Source: Cunninghamella blakesleeana (Eukaryota > Mucoromycota > Mucoromycetes > Mucorales > Cunninghamellaceae). From it: DNA of 64,000 bases. The stretch lies in assembly GCA_017871115.1 (NCBI GenBank), contig JAFCIZ010000005.1, positions 434,001-498,000 on the forward strand. Direction: 5' to 3'. Below are positions 1 through 15,400 of the stretch, one piece after another. The translations under genes were made by a program, and so were the position numbers. The notes beneath the pieces are model-generated. The model worked only from the letters and a program-made list of their open reading frames with translations, had not been told where the DNA came from and made no database searches. Each line of letters starts with the position of its first letter. Position 1 is the first letter of the stretch.

Positions 1-302
1 ACTTTAAAAATGCTGCCACTGGCAACTTTATACTTTTTTTTGATAATCATCTTTTACTCCTGGTAATGGGTTTTTGTAGTTGTTAGTGTTTTATTATTTT
101 TGCTTAGTTTTTTTTTATTCAACTTGATACTTAAAAATTTATTATACAAAAAAAGAATATTTAAATAATGAAAAACTTACACAAATAATTTATTAATATT
201 ATATTTAAATTTATACATCCAAAACAATATATATATATTCTATTCTATATGAATCACTTAATACTTTTTAATACAGGGAAAATTATAAATATATAATTTT
301 GA

Positions 303-1041
303 TCACAATTTTGATTTATTGCTTTGTTGTTCTTGTTCTTGTTTGATTTGATCTTTCAATACACGTCGAAGTACTTTTCCTGAGGCTGTCTTTGGAATAG
401 TATCGGTAAAACGGATTTCTCTGATTTGTTTAAAGGAAGCTACGCGACTTTTAACGTATTGCATAAGTTCATTGGCTGTTTTGTCATTAGCTTCCACTCC
501 AGGTTTAAGGACTACATAGGCTCTAGGAATTTCAGTAGCTTCTTTTTCATCATACACACCAACCACCGCACAATCTGTTACAATAGGTGATTTAATCTTT
601 TTAAAGATAATAATAATAAATAAGTTATATTAACTATTATTTTTGTGAACCAAATTGTAAACTGTTTTGTTTTATATTAACTTACAAGAATACCATCTAA
701 CTCGGCGGGAGGAACCTTTTTAATTATTATTTTTTAAGAAAAAGAAAAAAGAAGATAGTAAATATATATTATTACTTGGTAAAACATTAAATATTTATAA
801 ATATATATGTAATTTTAAAATATTCATACCTGGAAACCTTTATACTTGATTAATTCCTTAATACGATCAACAATATAGAATCTTCCTTGATCATCAACTT
901 TAGCAATATCGCCAGTATGTAACCATCCGTCTTTATCAATTGTATTTGCTGTTGCTTCGGGATTATCGATATAACCCTATATAATAAATAATACATGAAT
1001 ATATTTTCATTTATTTAATTGCACAATTGCACGCATGGGCT

Positions 1042-1084
<43 letters not shown>

Positions 1085-3010
1085 TATCTATATGATCATA
1101 TTATATTAGTATTGCTTTACCAACATCATATTAGGCCCACGTGCCCAAAGCTCTCCAGTTTCACCCTTTTTAGCATCTGATTAAAAAAAGGTAATTGATT
1201 ATATAAAGTATAAATTAATAAATAAATATATACTTGTAATTCAATAATATATATGTATATAGATATGTATACATCTTTTTTTATTCATATCATTTTTTTT
1301 TTTTTAATTTTTTTAATTTTTTTACCTGATCCATCTTCTTTTACTAATCGAACGGTGACATTAGGTAAAACAACACCACATGAACCTAATAATAATATTA
1401 TACAAATATATATATAAGTATCTTTTAATTTTTTTTATCTATTTATTTTAAAATCGCTTCATTATTATTATTATTACCAGGAACGCTCTCTTTTGCAACC
1501 TCGATTGTGACAATAGGAGAAGTTTCGGTCATACCATAACCTTGAATTACAGCAACAGAATTAAATCTAGCACCAAATTGTTCAGACAATTCTTTAGAGA
1601 GAGGAGCAGCAGCACAAAAAACAATTTTTAAACTTGATAAATCATAGTTTTTCACCCGAGGATCTTTAGCAAGTAGTAAAATAACAGGAGGAACAAGCCA
1701 TGCATAATTGATACGGTATTTTTGAACGGCAGCCATATATTCTAACAAATCAAATTGTGCCATCATATAAACTGGACTACCTCGGCGAAGAGAAACTTCA
1801 AGCACAACAAATAATGCATACATATGAAATAAAGGTAAAAAATTAATAGCTGATTTTTCTTTTACATGTGGGAAGTTATATTCATCCAAGGTTAAATACT
1901 GAATTGTTGTTGTGATAGAGTTGTATTGACTATATAAATATTATTTTTTAAAAAGGAAAAAGAAATATAAATGGAAAGTAAATATATATTCTTCAAAGGC
2001 TTAGCTTATTTTATATTTATATATATGTATGTATGCATGAATAATAAAATATGAATTACCTTGTCATTACACCTTTACTGAGACCTACATAAAATATATC
2101 ATATATATATTAGTTAATATACTGGTTATAAATATATTATTTTATCCCATTTTTCCCATTTTTCTTTTTTTTTCTTTTCTTTTTTGATTATTATTACCGG
2201 TTGTTCCACTACTAAAACATAAAAAGCAGGGTTTCGATCTGATTTCTTCAGGAGTTAAAGGAACCAAAGTAGCACGACGATCTTTCATAAGGACGTCACG
2301 ATAAGGTAATATACCATTGATAGATTTATTTCCAAATAATAAAATATTACTTTTAGGAATACCTACATTTTCGGCAGCTTTCAAAGCAATATCAATGTTT
2401 TCAGGATGGGCTAATAAAACTTTTGCCTTGGATAATTTAAGTTGGTGAGTTAGTTCGTTGACTGAGTATCTGGGATTTGTTGGTGATACAGCGCCATCTA
2501 AAATAATAATAATGTAAATGTGATTTTATTGATGAGAAAATGGAAAAAAAAAAAAAATGACAAACTTTATGAATATGCTTGTTTTATTTTATTTTGTCCA
2601 TTTTACTTGCTGCTACAGTGCCAAGGACAGGAAAAACATAATCAATCTATGTATATAAAAAGAATAATAAGGAAAAAAAATAGCCAATAGTCAATAATCG
2701 ATGATTAAAATCCAGTATATGTAAATATAGTTAAAAAGCTTTGTCTATTTAAACTTACCGAATTTGGTGCAAATATAGCTAAAACGTCGCCTTTTTTAAA
2801 ATCGTACCTATCTTGTAAACCGGCAGCAAATTGAAAAACGCCATCTTTTATTTGACCAAAAGTTAAAGTATCGTTGGTATGAAGATCAGTATAAAGTACT
2901 TTATCGTCTGATATATTATTTGGATTTTCAAATAAAAAGGAAATGAGATCTTTATTAGGGATTTCAAAATCAGGAAAACGGGAATGGTAAACAGTAGTAG
3001 CTGTAGCCAT
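303..3010 (-). CDS. 4-coumarate-CoA-ligase-like acyl-activating enzyme, peroxisomal type
   Basis: ANL-superfamily enzyme that adenylates a carboxylic acid with ATP and joins it to CoA. Ten exons can be joined in frame: 2759-3010, 2607-2646, 2198-2497, 2060-2084, 1478-1929, 1326-1385, 1121-1176, 830-976, 686-715 and 303-596. They give about 551 residues, the normal 4CL length. Visible motifs are the P-loop SSGTTGLSKG, split by an intron; the A5 motif [10 protein letters not shown]; the hinge region [20 protein letters not shown]; and the C-terminal lysine motif [12 protein letters not shown]. The last residues are SKL, a type 1 peroxisomal targeting signal, so a fatty-acyl or aromatic acid-CoA ligase in the peroxisome is likely. 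The substrate cannot be told from sequence. Two exons are very short (25 and 30 nt). Confidence 0.9.
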
Positions 3011-5059
3011 TTTTATAATAATAATAATAATAATAATAGAAAGAGAAAAGAAAAGAAAAGAGTGAGAAAAATAAAATAATATAGCTATATTTAAAATAAA
3101 ATAAAATAAAAAAATTAAACTCCCCCTTACCTTTTATTAATATTAAGTATAACGGATAGAGTATCTCTTATATTTAGTACAAAGCATATTCATATGTAGT
3201 ATCACAAGGTTTGAAAAAAAAAAAAGAAAAAAGGAAAGAGAAACAAAATTTTGAAGCTCAGTAATTTAATTATTATAAAAATTATTATGGTAATGATCAA
3301 CAAATATTTGACGATTTTCATAGCATTTAAATGATGATAATACATAATTTTATTTATTACCATAATTATATTGTTTCGAATTACTGATTTATAATGTACT
3401 ATTTTTCTTTTTTATTTTTTAAGATAATGGTTTCCTTAATACTTATCTCGACGGAAAAATTGAATTGCCATACAAATTTTGTGCTTTTTACCTTAAAATA
3501 TGGCATGAATCTTTAAGTGATGAAAATAATGGATGATCAAAATGTAAATTGCAAAATATCTTTAATATATATAAGTAATAGAAAAAAGAAAAGAAAAGAA
3601 AAAAGCTGCTTACAAGTTACAGTCAATAGCCCACGCGTATACTGCTTTTTATACTAATTTTTTTCTTTAGTTTTTTATAATTTCTTTAAGAATATGAATA
3701 TAGTAATAATAATGACTAGTAAAATATAATAGTAAAAGATCAAATTATTTATTAAAAGTTGAAACGTTTTGCAAATATAGCTTTTTCACTTAAACTTGGA
3801 CAAAATGATAAGCATTTTTTTTTCTTTTTTCTTTTGGAAAAATGATTCGTGTTTCTCAGTGTAACTTGACTATTTCTGTTACTTTTTTTTTTAATTCTTT
3901 TTGAATTCATGTGTAGCAATTGGTTTTCTGAATAATTGAAAGCATAAAAACGGAATTTATATTATTATTTTTAAAATTTAACAAGTCGCTCCGACAAACG
4001 TTTCCTTACCTTTACTTTATCTTTATTCCTTTCATTTAGAATTGCTTTCATAAATCAATTTATTTTTTTTAAAAAAACGATAATAACTATATTTTCTTAA
4101 AGAAAAAAGAAGAAAATAAACAGTAGAGTACAAATCTATAATTTTTAAAATTTTTTGCCTTATATGAAAAATCTTCATTCTCTCCGAGCGAAGATATTTT
4201 TTATTGCCGTACTAGAAACTTTATCGTGATTCCCTTTTCTTATTCATCTTATATGACACTACTAAATAATAGATTATTTTTATATAATTACTTCTTAAAC
4301 GGAATAACATTTAATTTACGTGATAATTATAGAAAACATAGGAACCAGTTATTTTGCAACCTAAGAGTTTGATGTAATTGGGTATTTTTAAAATGAATTA
4401 CTACTCACTTGGGTTAGAAAATGATAACTAGCATATTAAGCTATCCTTGACACATATAACACCATTTTTCAACAGTTTTTTAATAAGTAAATAGGTAAAT
4501 AAACAAATAAATTTAATACAACAACGGATGGATATACATTTATATAAGCAGGCATTAACTACCCAAGTAATATGTGTGTATAGTTATATAGTCTAATAAA
4601 GCTAGGCGTAAGTGAAAAAAAGGTAGGGAAAATATCATGCATATGAATTCCTTATAATATGTCAGAAAATATGAGCATGAACCTGTTAGTCATTAATGTG
4701 GTAAATGAAACTACTTATTCAGGTCCCAACTTTTTAACACTTGTAATACGTAAATCAAGAGAATCATCTACATTCCAAGAAAATAATCAATGGTAGTGTC
4801 AAACGCTAATTTTTGACCTTTTAGCTTAAAACTGATTTTTATTTTTATTTCATTTTTGTATTAATTCCATGTTTATCATTTATTTATTTCATTTGTAAAT
4901 TTGCATAAAAAAATAAAGGCTAATCAATTTTTTTAAAAAATTCCAAATTGACTGAGTTTAAAGATTTTTTAAACCTCTTGCTTTTTATTTTTGTCCATCC
5001 TTTTTTTTTCTCTCGCTTTATTTTATTATTATTTTTTTTACGTTTATATTCAATAAAAT
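3011..5059. other. AT-rich intergenic region between divergent genes
   Basis: About 2 kb between the divergent start codons of the CoA ligase and the TRAPPC1 gene. It holds poly-A and poly-T runs and short scattered repeats. I found no open frame with protein-like composition and no RNA gene. It presumably contains both promoters, but no single element stands out. Confidence 0.6.
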
Positions 5060-5854
5060 ATGACTATATATAATTTATATATATTTGATAGACATTGTCA
5101 GTGTATATATTTTCAAAAATGGTCTCATCAATCCAAGTCAAATTTAGGGAATAGTGTTAATGGAAATAGTGTAAATAGCATTAGCCAAACTGGTTCCAGT
5201 CGTTTAGGACTTACATCATCACGTTTATCTCATTCAACCACGTCTTCTGATCATAACAATAATAATGTCAGTCAAACAAATCCTTCTTCCGCTTCGGTAT
5301 TACAAAGTGAAGAAAGAAGCTCATCCAATTATATGGGCACTATGACTCAACAAAGTGGATTGGCAGCAGGTAGTGTGATGTCTATTGAAGAAGAAGCTAA
5401 ACTTGTGTACGGTGTGATATTATCTTTACGTAATTTTGTACGTAAACTTAGTTCGACTGGAGGAGATAATAACAATAATAATAGTCAAGATGGATTTATA
5501 TCTTATCGCACTTCAACTTATCGATTACATTATTATGAAACACCAACAGGTTTAAAATTTGTTTTGAATACAGATCCAAATACAGAAGGTATGCGATCGG
5601 TTTTAAAACAAATTTATGTACAATTATACGTTGATTTTGTCGTGAAAAATGGCTTAATGCGCTTGGATGATACTCGATGGGAAATTAGTCAAGGCTTTTT
5701 AATACAACATAATAATAATAGTTCTCAACAACAATCTGACCATGATCATCAACAAACCACTACTAATGGTCAGCCTCCCCCTGGAAATATATCTAATGAA
5801 TTATTCCGTATTGCTGTAGATAGATTTATTCGTAGTTTAACCGTGTTCGAATAA
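5060..5854 (+). CDS. BET5: TRAPP complex subunit 1 (Bet5/TRAPPC1-like)
   Basis: Core subunit of the TRAPP tethering complex, which acts as exchange factor for the Rab GTPase Ypt1/Rab1 in ER-Golgi traffic. The single-exon frame codes for 264 residues. It starts with the longin-fold signature MTIYNLYIFDRHC and continues in YGVILSLRNFVRKLS, SYRTSTYRLHYYETPTGLKF and VLKQIYVQLYVDFVVKN, ending in FRIAVDRFIRSL. All are typical of Bet5/TRAPPC1. The protein is longer than the usual 140-190 residues because of two low-complexity insertions. One is Ser/Asn-rich (about residues 25-115), in the loop where yeast Bet5 also has an insertion. The other is Gln/His/Asn-rich (about 220-245). No intron is needed. 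Confidence 0.9.
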   Translation: MTIYNLYIFDRHCQCIYFQKWSHQSKSNLGNSVNGNSVNSISQTGSSRLGLTSSRLSHSTTSSDHNNNNVSQTNPSSASVLQSEERSSSNYMGTMTQQSGLAAGSVMSIEEEAKLVYGVILSLRNFVRKLSSTGGDNNNNNSQDGFISYRTSTYRLHYYETPTGLKFVLNTDPNTEGMRSVLKQIYVQLYVDFVVKNGLMRLDDTRWEISQGFLIQHNNNSSQQQSDHDHQQTTTNGQPPPGNISNELFRIAVDRFIRSLTVFE

Positions 5855-6116
5855 CTTTAAAATAATAATAAAAAATTATACTATAAAAATATAATTCTAT
5901 ATTTATCCATATACGTATATAAATAATTTTATATTTTAAAAATAAACATTTTTTATTATCTGATTTCATTTTTTTATTAAAAAATCAAAAATGATTGGCT
6001 GGTTTTAAAAATTGTCGTTTATTAATTTTTTCTTTTTTTTCAATTTCCTTATTATCTCTCTTTCCTTACTATTTTTTTTATAAATATTAATAATAGTATA
6101 TATAAATATATAAATA

Positions 6117-6149
<33 letters not shown>

Positions 6150-6185
6150 TTATTTATTTGTTAATTTATTTATTTATGTATACTA

Positions 6186-6306
6186 ATGCCGTCCTCCATG
6201 AAAGCAAAAAAGAAGACAGTGCCATGTGAAGGGTGTCGTGAAAGAAAAAAAAAGTGTACTGGTACAAAACCCTGTGATCGGTAAATAGCAATAAATACTT
6301 ACAGGG

Positions 6307-6340
<34 letters not shown>

Positions 6341-8236
6341 AAAATATATTCAAATAAATCTAAATAACCCAACCTTTATATCTCCCTTTTCTTCTATTTA
6401 TTATTAATATTGCTATTGATATTATCCTTATTATTTAGTTGTGTACGATTGAATATAGAATGTATCCATCTAGAACCTACTTTGCCACCTGATCGCAACT
6501 ATTCTGACTTTTTAAGAAAACAAGAAGTATCTTCAGATCTAATGGCAATACAAAACGAAATGAATTTATTAGAACAATCAATAGAAGAATTTCAAAAGAT
6601 TATAATGGAACAACAAAATAATAATAATAGAAAGTTATCCATTCAACGAAAATCAAATAATAATAATAATAATAGTAATAGTAATAGTAATAGTAACAGT
6701 AATAACAATAATAATTGGCATTTAAGTATAACGAAACATGGAACAAGTATCAGTATGTCAACAATAAAAGCTTATATGGATCTTTTAAATCAAATGAAAA
6801 ATTGGCAGCAGGTCTGTCAAAATGTAACATTATCATCATATCAAATACATTTATCAGCAACAATGTCCTCCTCATCATCACCATCACATCCTTCCACAAA
6901 TGTGGTTTTACATAGACAATTTCCCCTTTGGCTATTACGTCGTGGTTATTATTTTGCTGTTAGTTTATGTTTCAAATCGAAATATCAAACTACCACTAAT
7001 ATAAATAATAATCTTTCTCAAAATACCCTTCCTACATTAACCTCATCTTCATTATCACCAACATTATCTACGTCTTCCGTTTCTTTTAACTCACCCATTA
7101 TATCAAATAACCCTACCCAATCATTTGAATATGAACAACAGCAGCAGCCTTCGTCAACCTCTCCTTTCTCCTCACAACTTCAATTTGAAAATGAAAATGA
7201 AAATGATTATTATAACTCTACTTTTATATCATCACCACTATCATCGTCGGATTATTTATTTGACCAATACCCATTTGATATAGATGCATTGTTACAACAA
7301 ATAGTTGATGCCTTTTTTTCTTGTTATCTATCTGATAATCTCTATTTACATAAACCTACTTTTTACCGACTCTATGTCACATGTCCTAAATTGAATGGCC
7401 AATTATCTAAATCACCAGTCATCTGCGCTTTATGTGCTGCAGCATTAACGATTCGATGTCGACATATATTACGCCTTATCCCTTATTTATTACAAGTACA
7501 ATTATCTGAATTATTATACCAACGAGCTCGTAACATGGTCTCCTTTGATGAACCTTCCTTGGATACCTTTACTATTTTTACCTTTTTGGCTATGTATAAA
7601 AATGGGATTTGCTGTATGGAAGAAGCAAAATTATATTTGGATCTAGCTTATAGAACAAGATGCATTCTTATTTTAAATGATGATAAAGAGGATAAAGAAA
7701 TGGATACTTTGGAATTATTAGATGATGATAGCTATAATAATACAGATATAGAAACACTTGGTAAACAAGAGATGTATAGACGATTGCATTGGGCATTTAG
7801 AGACGTTCAGAATAATGTAGATTTTTTAGAAAACCGACGTGGGGTACCTCTAAAAACTTCATCTATGGCTGCAAAATCCTCATCCTCATATAACAAATCA
7901 TTTCAACTTCATCCTCTCATCAGACTCTTAATGAAAAAGAAAAAACGATATACAAGACGTTCCTTACCAGATGAAAATATATTTATACATCGAACTATAC
8001 AATATTATCAGTATCAATTTGGAATGATGGGAAGTTTTGGTAGATATATACGAGATATAAGGTTTGGGTTGGATGATCAGGTGGCTCTTAGTGTTTTAGC
8101 TGATATAAAATACAAATTGGATTTATATTATTATTCGATACCACAAGATTATCGAATGGAAGATAGTTTATTTGAGCAAAATATATCAGATGAATGTTTT
8201 ATACAACGGCTACAGGAAAAATATTATCATCGCCAT

Positions 8237-8269
<33 letters not shown>

Positions 8270-8977
8270 CAACACAACAATAACTACAATAACCCCGACT
8301 ACAATGATAAAATGTTAAGTATTGCCACGTATACATCTTTGCAGTATCATCAAGGCATCATCACCTTATTCGAACCCTATTTACCAGATTTTAATGAAAG
8401 ACAATATGCTAGTGAACTTGGATTCCTTGAAAAAGACAATGATACACCCTTATTAACTTCTACAGCAGTAAATAAAACTAATAATAATACTAATACTAAT
8501 AAAAAGAATGATCAACAGAATTGTAATAATACTAATAATGTTAATGAAACAGCCTTACCACTACCTTCATCATCATCATCTATACCTCATCAACTTCATG
8601 CACAGCAACAATGTACACATGCCGCTATTGTCATTGTAAGAATATTAGACTGCCAACGGAAATTATCAAATTACTGCAGGGTCAGTATTCAAGTATTATT
8701 ATCAGCTTGGGATATTCATTTAAGAAATGCTTGTCTTGGAATGAATATCAATGACGATGATGACAATAAGTTATATTTTAATTGTCTTACTCGACAAGAT
8801 ATTCAACAAGCTAGAAAATCACTTTTGTTATGTTTATCTCTATTACAAGAAGGTTACTTATTTAACTTTGCGGAACAAAAGCTATGGGAATATTACCAAC
8901 ATGTTGAACGGCTATTATATGAATCCTTATCTATATCACCTAACTCTGCTCCTTTTTGGACCCCCATGCATAATTAA
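6186..8977 (+). CDS. Zn2Cys6 fungal transcription factor with middle homology region
   Basis: Two exons (6186-6280 and 6439-8977, intron 158 nt) give 877 residues. The first exon starts MPSSMKAKKK and the splice completes a zinc cluster: CEGCRERKKKC, then CDRC, then the last cysteine in VRLNIEC. Its spacing C-x2-C-x6-C-x5-C-x2-C-x6-C is the Gal4-type binuclear cluster. A linker with long Asn and Ser tracts follows. The fungal transcription factor middle homology region starts near FDIDALLQQIVDAFFSCY and continues through LHKPTFYRLYV and VICALCAAALTIRC. A second Asn tract lies around 8237-8270. It is expected to be nuclear and DNA-binding; the target pathway cannot be inferred. The large exon also opens from 6410 without the zinc cluster, so the upstream exon is essential. 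Confidence 0.9.
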
Positions 8978-9255
8978 TAGAATTCACATTATATATACAC
9001 TTGCACTATTTTTTAATTTTATTTTTAATTATTCATGCATATAGTTAAATAAATATTTGTAAAAGTAATATTAAAATGTGTACTTTAGTAAAAAAAAAAT
9101 AAAGGAATTATAATTTGGAATATATTATATCTATGTTCAAAAAATAAGTTACTGTACAAATTATTTATTATTATAAAAATGAAAATATGAGAGTTGATGA
9201 CGGGTATATGTATATATAGCGATAGTTAAATTATATTACAAAAATTATCATTAAT

Positions 9256-10333
9256 CTAATTCATGGATTGGACTAACTCGTTAATAAAATGATCACGATT
9301 GCCACTATAAAAATTAAAGAACAAAAAAAAGATAATTAGAAGATTAATTATATAATAAACAAAGAAAAAAAAAATTACACTTACGCATCACCATTTTCTA
9401 CAAAATGTTTTGCTTTACGCTTTCTCCAACCGCCATTATTTGGATTCGATAATTTAAAAGGCCACAAGAAGGTATTGACATTTTTAAATTGAGGACCAAC
9501 AGTAATGATTTCATGGATGATATCTTCCATACAAATAATACCATATTCACCTAGATGCTTAGCTATTAATTGGTTATCAGATAAAGGTAAACGTTGGCCT
9601 TTTATTTTTGCAAATCCTCGTTTATATAATAATTCTCTAACTGTTTTAAGATTGGGTGGACCATAAGTAACATAAGGTTCAATAATTTGAAGCATGTTGG
9701 CTGTAGCTTTATTCAGTCTTACAAATACGCCATTATTGATTTGAAGTAATCGAAATAAAGTTAATATTTTCTTCACTTTTGGATGAAGATCTTGTGTACC
9801 TTTGATCCGGATGACAAATAATAAAGATGGTTCCGCTGGTACATAATAATCCCCGTTTTGCTTAGCTTGTCGTTTTAAGCGTAATTCGTTGGCTTCTTGT
9901 TGTCGATATTCTTGGGTATAATGATCGGCTCTTTTAAATATTTCTTGTCGATTTGCTTTTTGTTGCTGGAAATAAAAATAAATAATAGAAAAATACAAAT
10001 AAATAATAGAACAAAATTATATATATATATATATATATAGCTTATTATCCTTTACTTTTTGACGTTCTGTTTTTTTTTGCGCTTCAGCTATAGCTACTTT
10101 TTCATCCGTTTTAATTTTTTTTAATAGTGTTTCTGGTATATAAACTTGTTTTGAAGTTGGTACAGTGCTGTTTGTTGATAGGTGTTTTCATTATTATTTT
10201 ATTAAAAATAAATGAAAAAAAATTTTCAATGAATATACACTATATACTACCAGGTAATACTTGTTGAGTATTTTTTATTTTTTTATTTTTTAGTATAGTG
10301 CATTTATTTTTTAATTAATTACGTGGAAGTCAT
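9256..10333 (-). CDS. RPL7: 60S ribosomal protein L7 (uL30)
   Basis: Component of the large cytosolic ribosomal subunit. Four exons (10323-10333, 10056-10167, 9385-9965, 9256-9304) give 250 residues. The first exon is only 11 nt, coding MTST before the first intron; such tiny first exons are common in ribosomal protein genes. The mature sequence begins [20 protein letters not shown], followed by a basic eukaryote-specific N-terminal helix. The uL30 core reads [54 protein letters not shown] and [14 protein letters not shown]. It ends [18 protein letters not shown]. Family length and all conserved blocks are intact. The gene diverges from ARF1, with 344 bp between start codons. Confidence 0.95.
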
Positions 10334-11809
<1,476 letters not shown>

Positions 11810-12493
11810 AGTGCTTTTCATATTTTTTAATTTTATATTATGATAATTATATAATTTATAGTGGTAGTAATTAATAGTAGTTATTCTTTTTTCTTTTTTT
11901 AAACATATATTTGTATACACACAATTCATAAAAATATAAAAAAAGACCTTTTTTTTTTTTATTTTATTTTTTCATTCAATTATAATAAATAAATAAAATA
12001 GGAAGATCAATTATGATTTTAGAAAAAAGTACATATATATCAAATCAAATAATTATAACTTTTTTTTCTTTTTTTTTTATTTAATCATATGATTATCTAT
12101 TCCTTATAATTTTTAAATAGAGAAGGTTTTTTTTTTTAAACTATCATATGGGTAATTAAGTGAAGAAGGTCAAAGAGTCGTGCCTCAATAAATGAACTGA
12201 GTTACAAAAATATGATAAAACACGTGTAGGATGGCCCAATTATTCATTTTTCAAGCGTGAAGGAATAAAAAGTAACGTGCCCAATCAGTACTCTAATACA
12301 GCGTTGATTTAAATTATTTTGAATTAAGCACCATTAATAGACAACTTTTTCCCCCACTTTTTTTTTAAAATTTAAATTTAAATTTATTTCATTTTCCTTT
12401 TTCTCTTTTTCTTTCTTTTTTCTTTTTTTATCTCTACTTTTTACTTTTTTTATATATATATTTTATACACTTTGATAGACTACATATAAAATA
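11810..12493. other. Intergenic region with CACGTG element upstream of the TPR gene
   Basis: About 680 bp between ARF1 and the YPP1/TTC7-like gene. The first half is AT-rich 3' flank. From about 12160 the sequence becomes less repetitive and contains a CACGTG E-box at 12221-12226 and two CCAAT motifs near 12235 and 12280, ahead of a long pyrimidine-rich leader. No coding frame is seen. Confidence 0.5.
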
Positions 12494-15400
12494 ATGGATA
12501 CAAAATCAGAACACGCCTTTAAAGAACTTGATAAGGCTAGAGCAAACGGTCAGTGGGCAGCTGTACCAGAATTAATTAAACGTTATAAGAAATATCATCC
12601 TACAGAAACAGGTACACAAGTTTATTTTTTGAAATAACGCACAGACGTCAAAAAAATAAAATATCAATTTTTTATTTTTTATCTTTCATTTCTTTCTTTC
12701 TTTATTTTTATATTTTCTCCATATATATATATATTCCTATTTATTTTAATTAATTTTTGTCTTTCATCTAGTTTTACCTGCCACTGCACAAATTGAATAT
12801 GAACTTATACAGTTAATCCAACAACAAGAGAAAGAAAAGTCTGCTAATCAATTCAAGGTCACTATTCCTTCACCAGCAACTTATAAAATAGAAGCTCGTC
12901 ATAATAATAATAAATCTAATAGTAGTAGAAATTCCTTTATTGTTTTCACTCCTCCTCCTGAATTGTTTAATTCCACTAGTTCCTCTGTACCTCACATTCC
13001 TACTCTTTCAGCTTCTTTGGCCCATCCTCTTTTATCAAGATTAGAAGAAGTCGTTGCTAAACAACTTGCTTCAGATGATTTAGAAACCCCTGATGATTGG
13101 CAAGCTCAGGTAATATACATATATAATAAATAAATAAGAAAAGAGTAAAAGAAGAGAGTAGAGTTGAGTAATAATAATTGTAATAATATTAATATGAAAC
13201 TTATTATCCATATAATATATATACAAATATCATATATAGCTTTCTAAAGTTTTATTGGCTAGAATTTACTTCGAAAGTGGTCGTTATAAGAAAGCTTTAG
13301 AATCTTTAGAACGTTTAGCTTTAAGATTTGAAGACGTCAACTGGGGATATGGCTTAGTTTTATTGGTACAAGCTCGTGTAATAAAAGGTATTTGTTTTGA
13401 AATGGAAAATTTAATCCCTGACGCTTTAGAAGCTTATGATGCTGCTTGGGAAGTGGTTGAAAGCCATTTAAATGAAAAGAGTGATACTATTTTCCGTTGG
13501 GTTGAAGATGCTCTTTATCGTTCTATTCTCTTAAGAACTTATCAAAAGTAAGTATTATCATTTTTTATATATCTATATATGTCTATATATATCTATATCA
13601 TGTTTATATTTATTTATTTGTTTTTTTCTTTATTTATTTGTTTTTTAGTGCACCTGTTCGTCAAACACTTAAGTCTATGCGTGCTTATCTTCAATTAGCT
13701 TCTACTCGGTGGTCTAGTCAATGGCGTTCTCAGAATAGATGGAATGTTTTAAGTTTATATACCCAATATTTAACAAAGGTTTATCAAGAAAATACTTACA
13801 TTCCTATGTCAGCTACCTCTGCAAATGAAAGGTAAAGACAAAAAATAAAATAAAAATAAAAATAAAAGGTTATATCCCATTTAATGTAATACAACAGAAA
13901 TTAATCTCTATTTTTATATTTATACATATTTATATAGTGCTGTCTCTCTTGCTCAAATTCCAGGTGCTTCTTACGCTGCATTATATGATGAGCTTGTTAC
14001 TGTAACCTCTCGTTTTAGACAATCATTTCCTCATATGTGTAATCAACTTTCAACTAAAGAAGCTGGTGTTCATGCTTTAGAATTAACCAGTTTGATCTTT
14101 ATGGCTCATGATATTGTTGGATGGGGTGATTTGAATAATATTCGTAAAAATCTCGAAGTAAGTATTTCACTTTTATTATATTTTTTATTAAAGAAAAATG
14201 TATGCTTAAGAGATCAAACTTTTAGATTAATTGCTGATAAAACTTTTTTTTTTTTTTTATTTTTCGTACATAGTTCTTGTATTATGCAAAAGAAAAAACA
14301 TTCAACAGCCCTTATATTACTCGCCTTATCTTCTTTACATTAATGAGACTTGGTGATTTAGATGAAGCTAAATATGCTTTACGAGCTTATTTGGAAACAG
14401 TTGGATTAAGCGATGCTGATAAGACAGAATCATCAGGTATTGAAGTAACTCCCAACGGAATTTTAGAAGTAACTGAAAAGGCAGAGCTTATTTTAAAGAG
14501 AATTAAATTATTATCTGAAATGAGTGATGCTGGAACTGCTGATTATCAAGAAGACGAATTTACTGTGATTCAAGTCCTTTTAGCTGCAGTATTACTTTAT
14601 GGTCGTGAATTAGAACAAGGTGAATTGGCCTCTAATTTGGCTGATGTAGCTTTAGAGCTTGCTAGAGAATCTGGTAATTCAAAGATCGACACTGAATTAT
14701 TAGCTAAATGCTATCGTACCCATGGTGCTGCTTATGGTCTTCGTGCTTCTCAATGTAAGTTAATATATATTCAAAAAAATAAAAAAAAAAAAAAAAAAAA
14801 ATAGAGCAGTGTGATGGTGAATATAATTATTTATATTTATATATCGACTTATATTAAATAGCTGATGATCCAGAAGTAAGATCTGAATTTCACGGTGATG
14901 CTCTTCATTCATTAAACAAAGCTGTTGAACTTCAACCATCTTGGGATTCTTATTATGAACTTGCTGTTCAACAAGCACAAATGCGCGACATTAGTGGCTC
15001 TGTTTCTTCTGTTTTACAAGCTCTTCAACTTAAATCAGATCACCTTCCATCTTACCATCTTTTAGCTTTATTATCTACTTCTAAACAAATTCACCAATTC
15101 CCTAAAGCATTACAAGCAGTAGAAGCCGGTCTTAAAGCAACAGATATCAACCAACTTATACCTATTAGTGGCAATATGCCAATGATGTCATGGAGTGATG
15201 AAGCCAATAGCCATGATCAATTTGATCAAGCTGAAGCCTATTTAACTATCCGTATGACTCAAATTCAATTATTAGAAACATTGGAAGGATCTGAAGCTGT
15301 TCTCAAATTATATGGTGATCTATTTACTATTTATTCAAAATTATCCCTTCAGCTTGGTCTTAAAAATGGTGAATTACATGCTGCAACGGTTCAGCAATCT

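Noticed and set aside
14035..14343. Separate short genes inside the TPR locus
   Set aside because: These frames run through introns; splicing at clear GT-AG sites joins all exons into one 965-residue frame.
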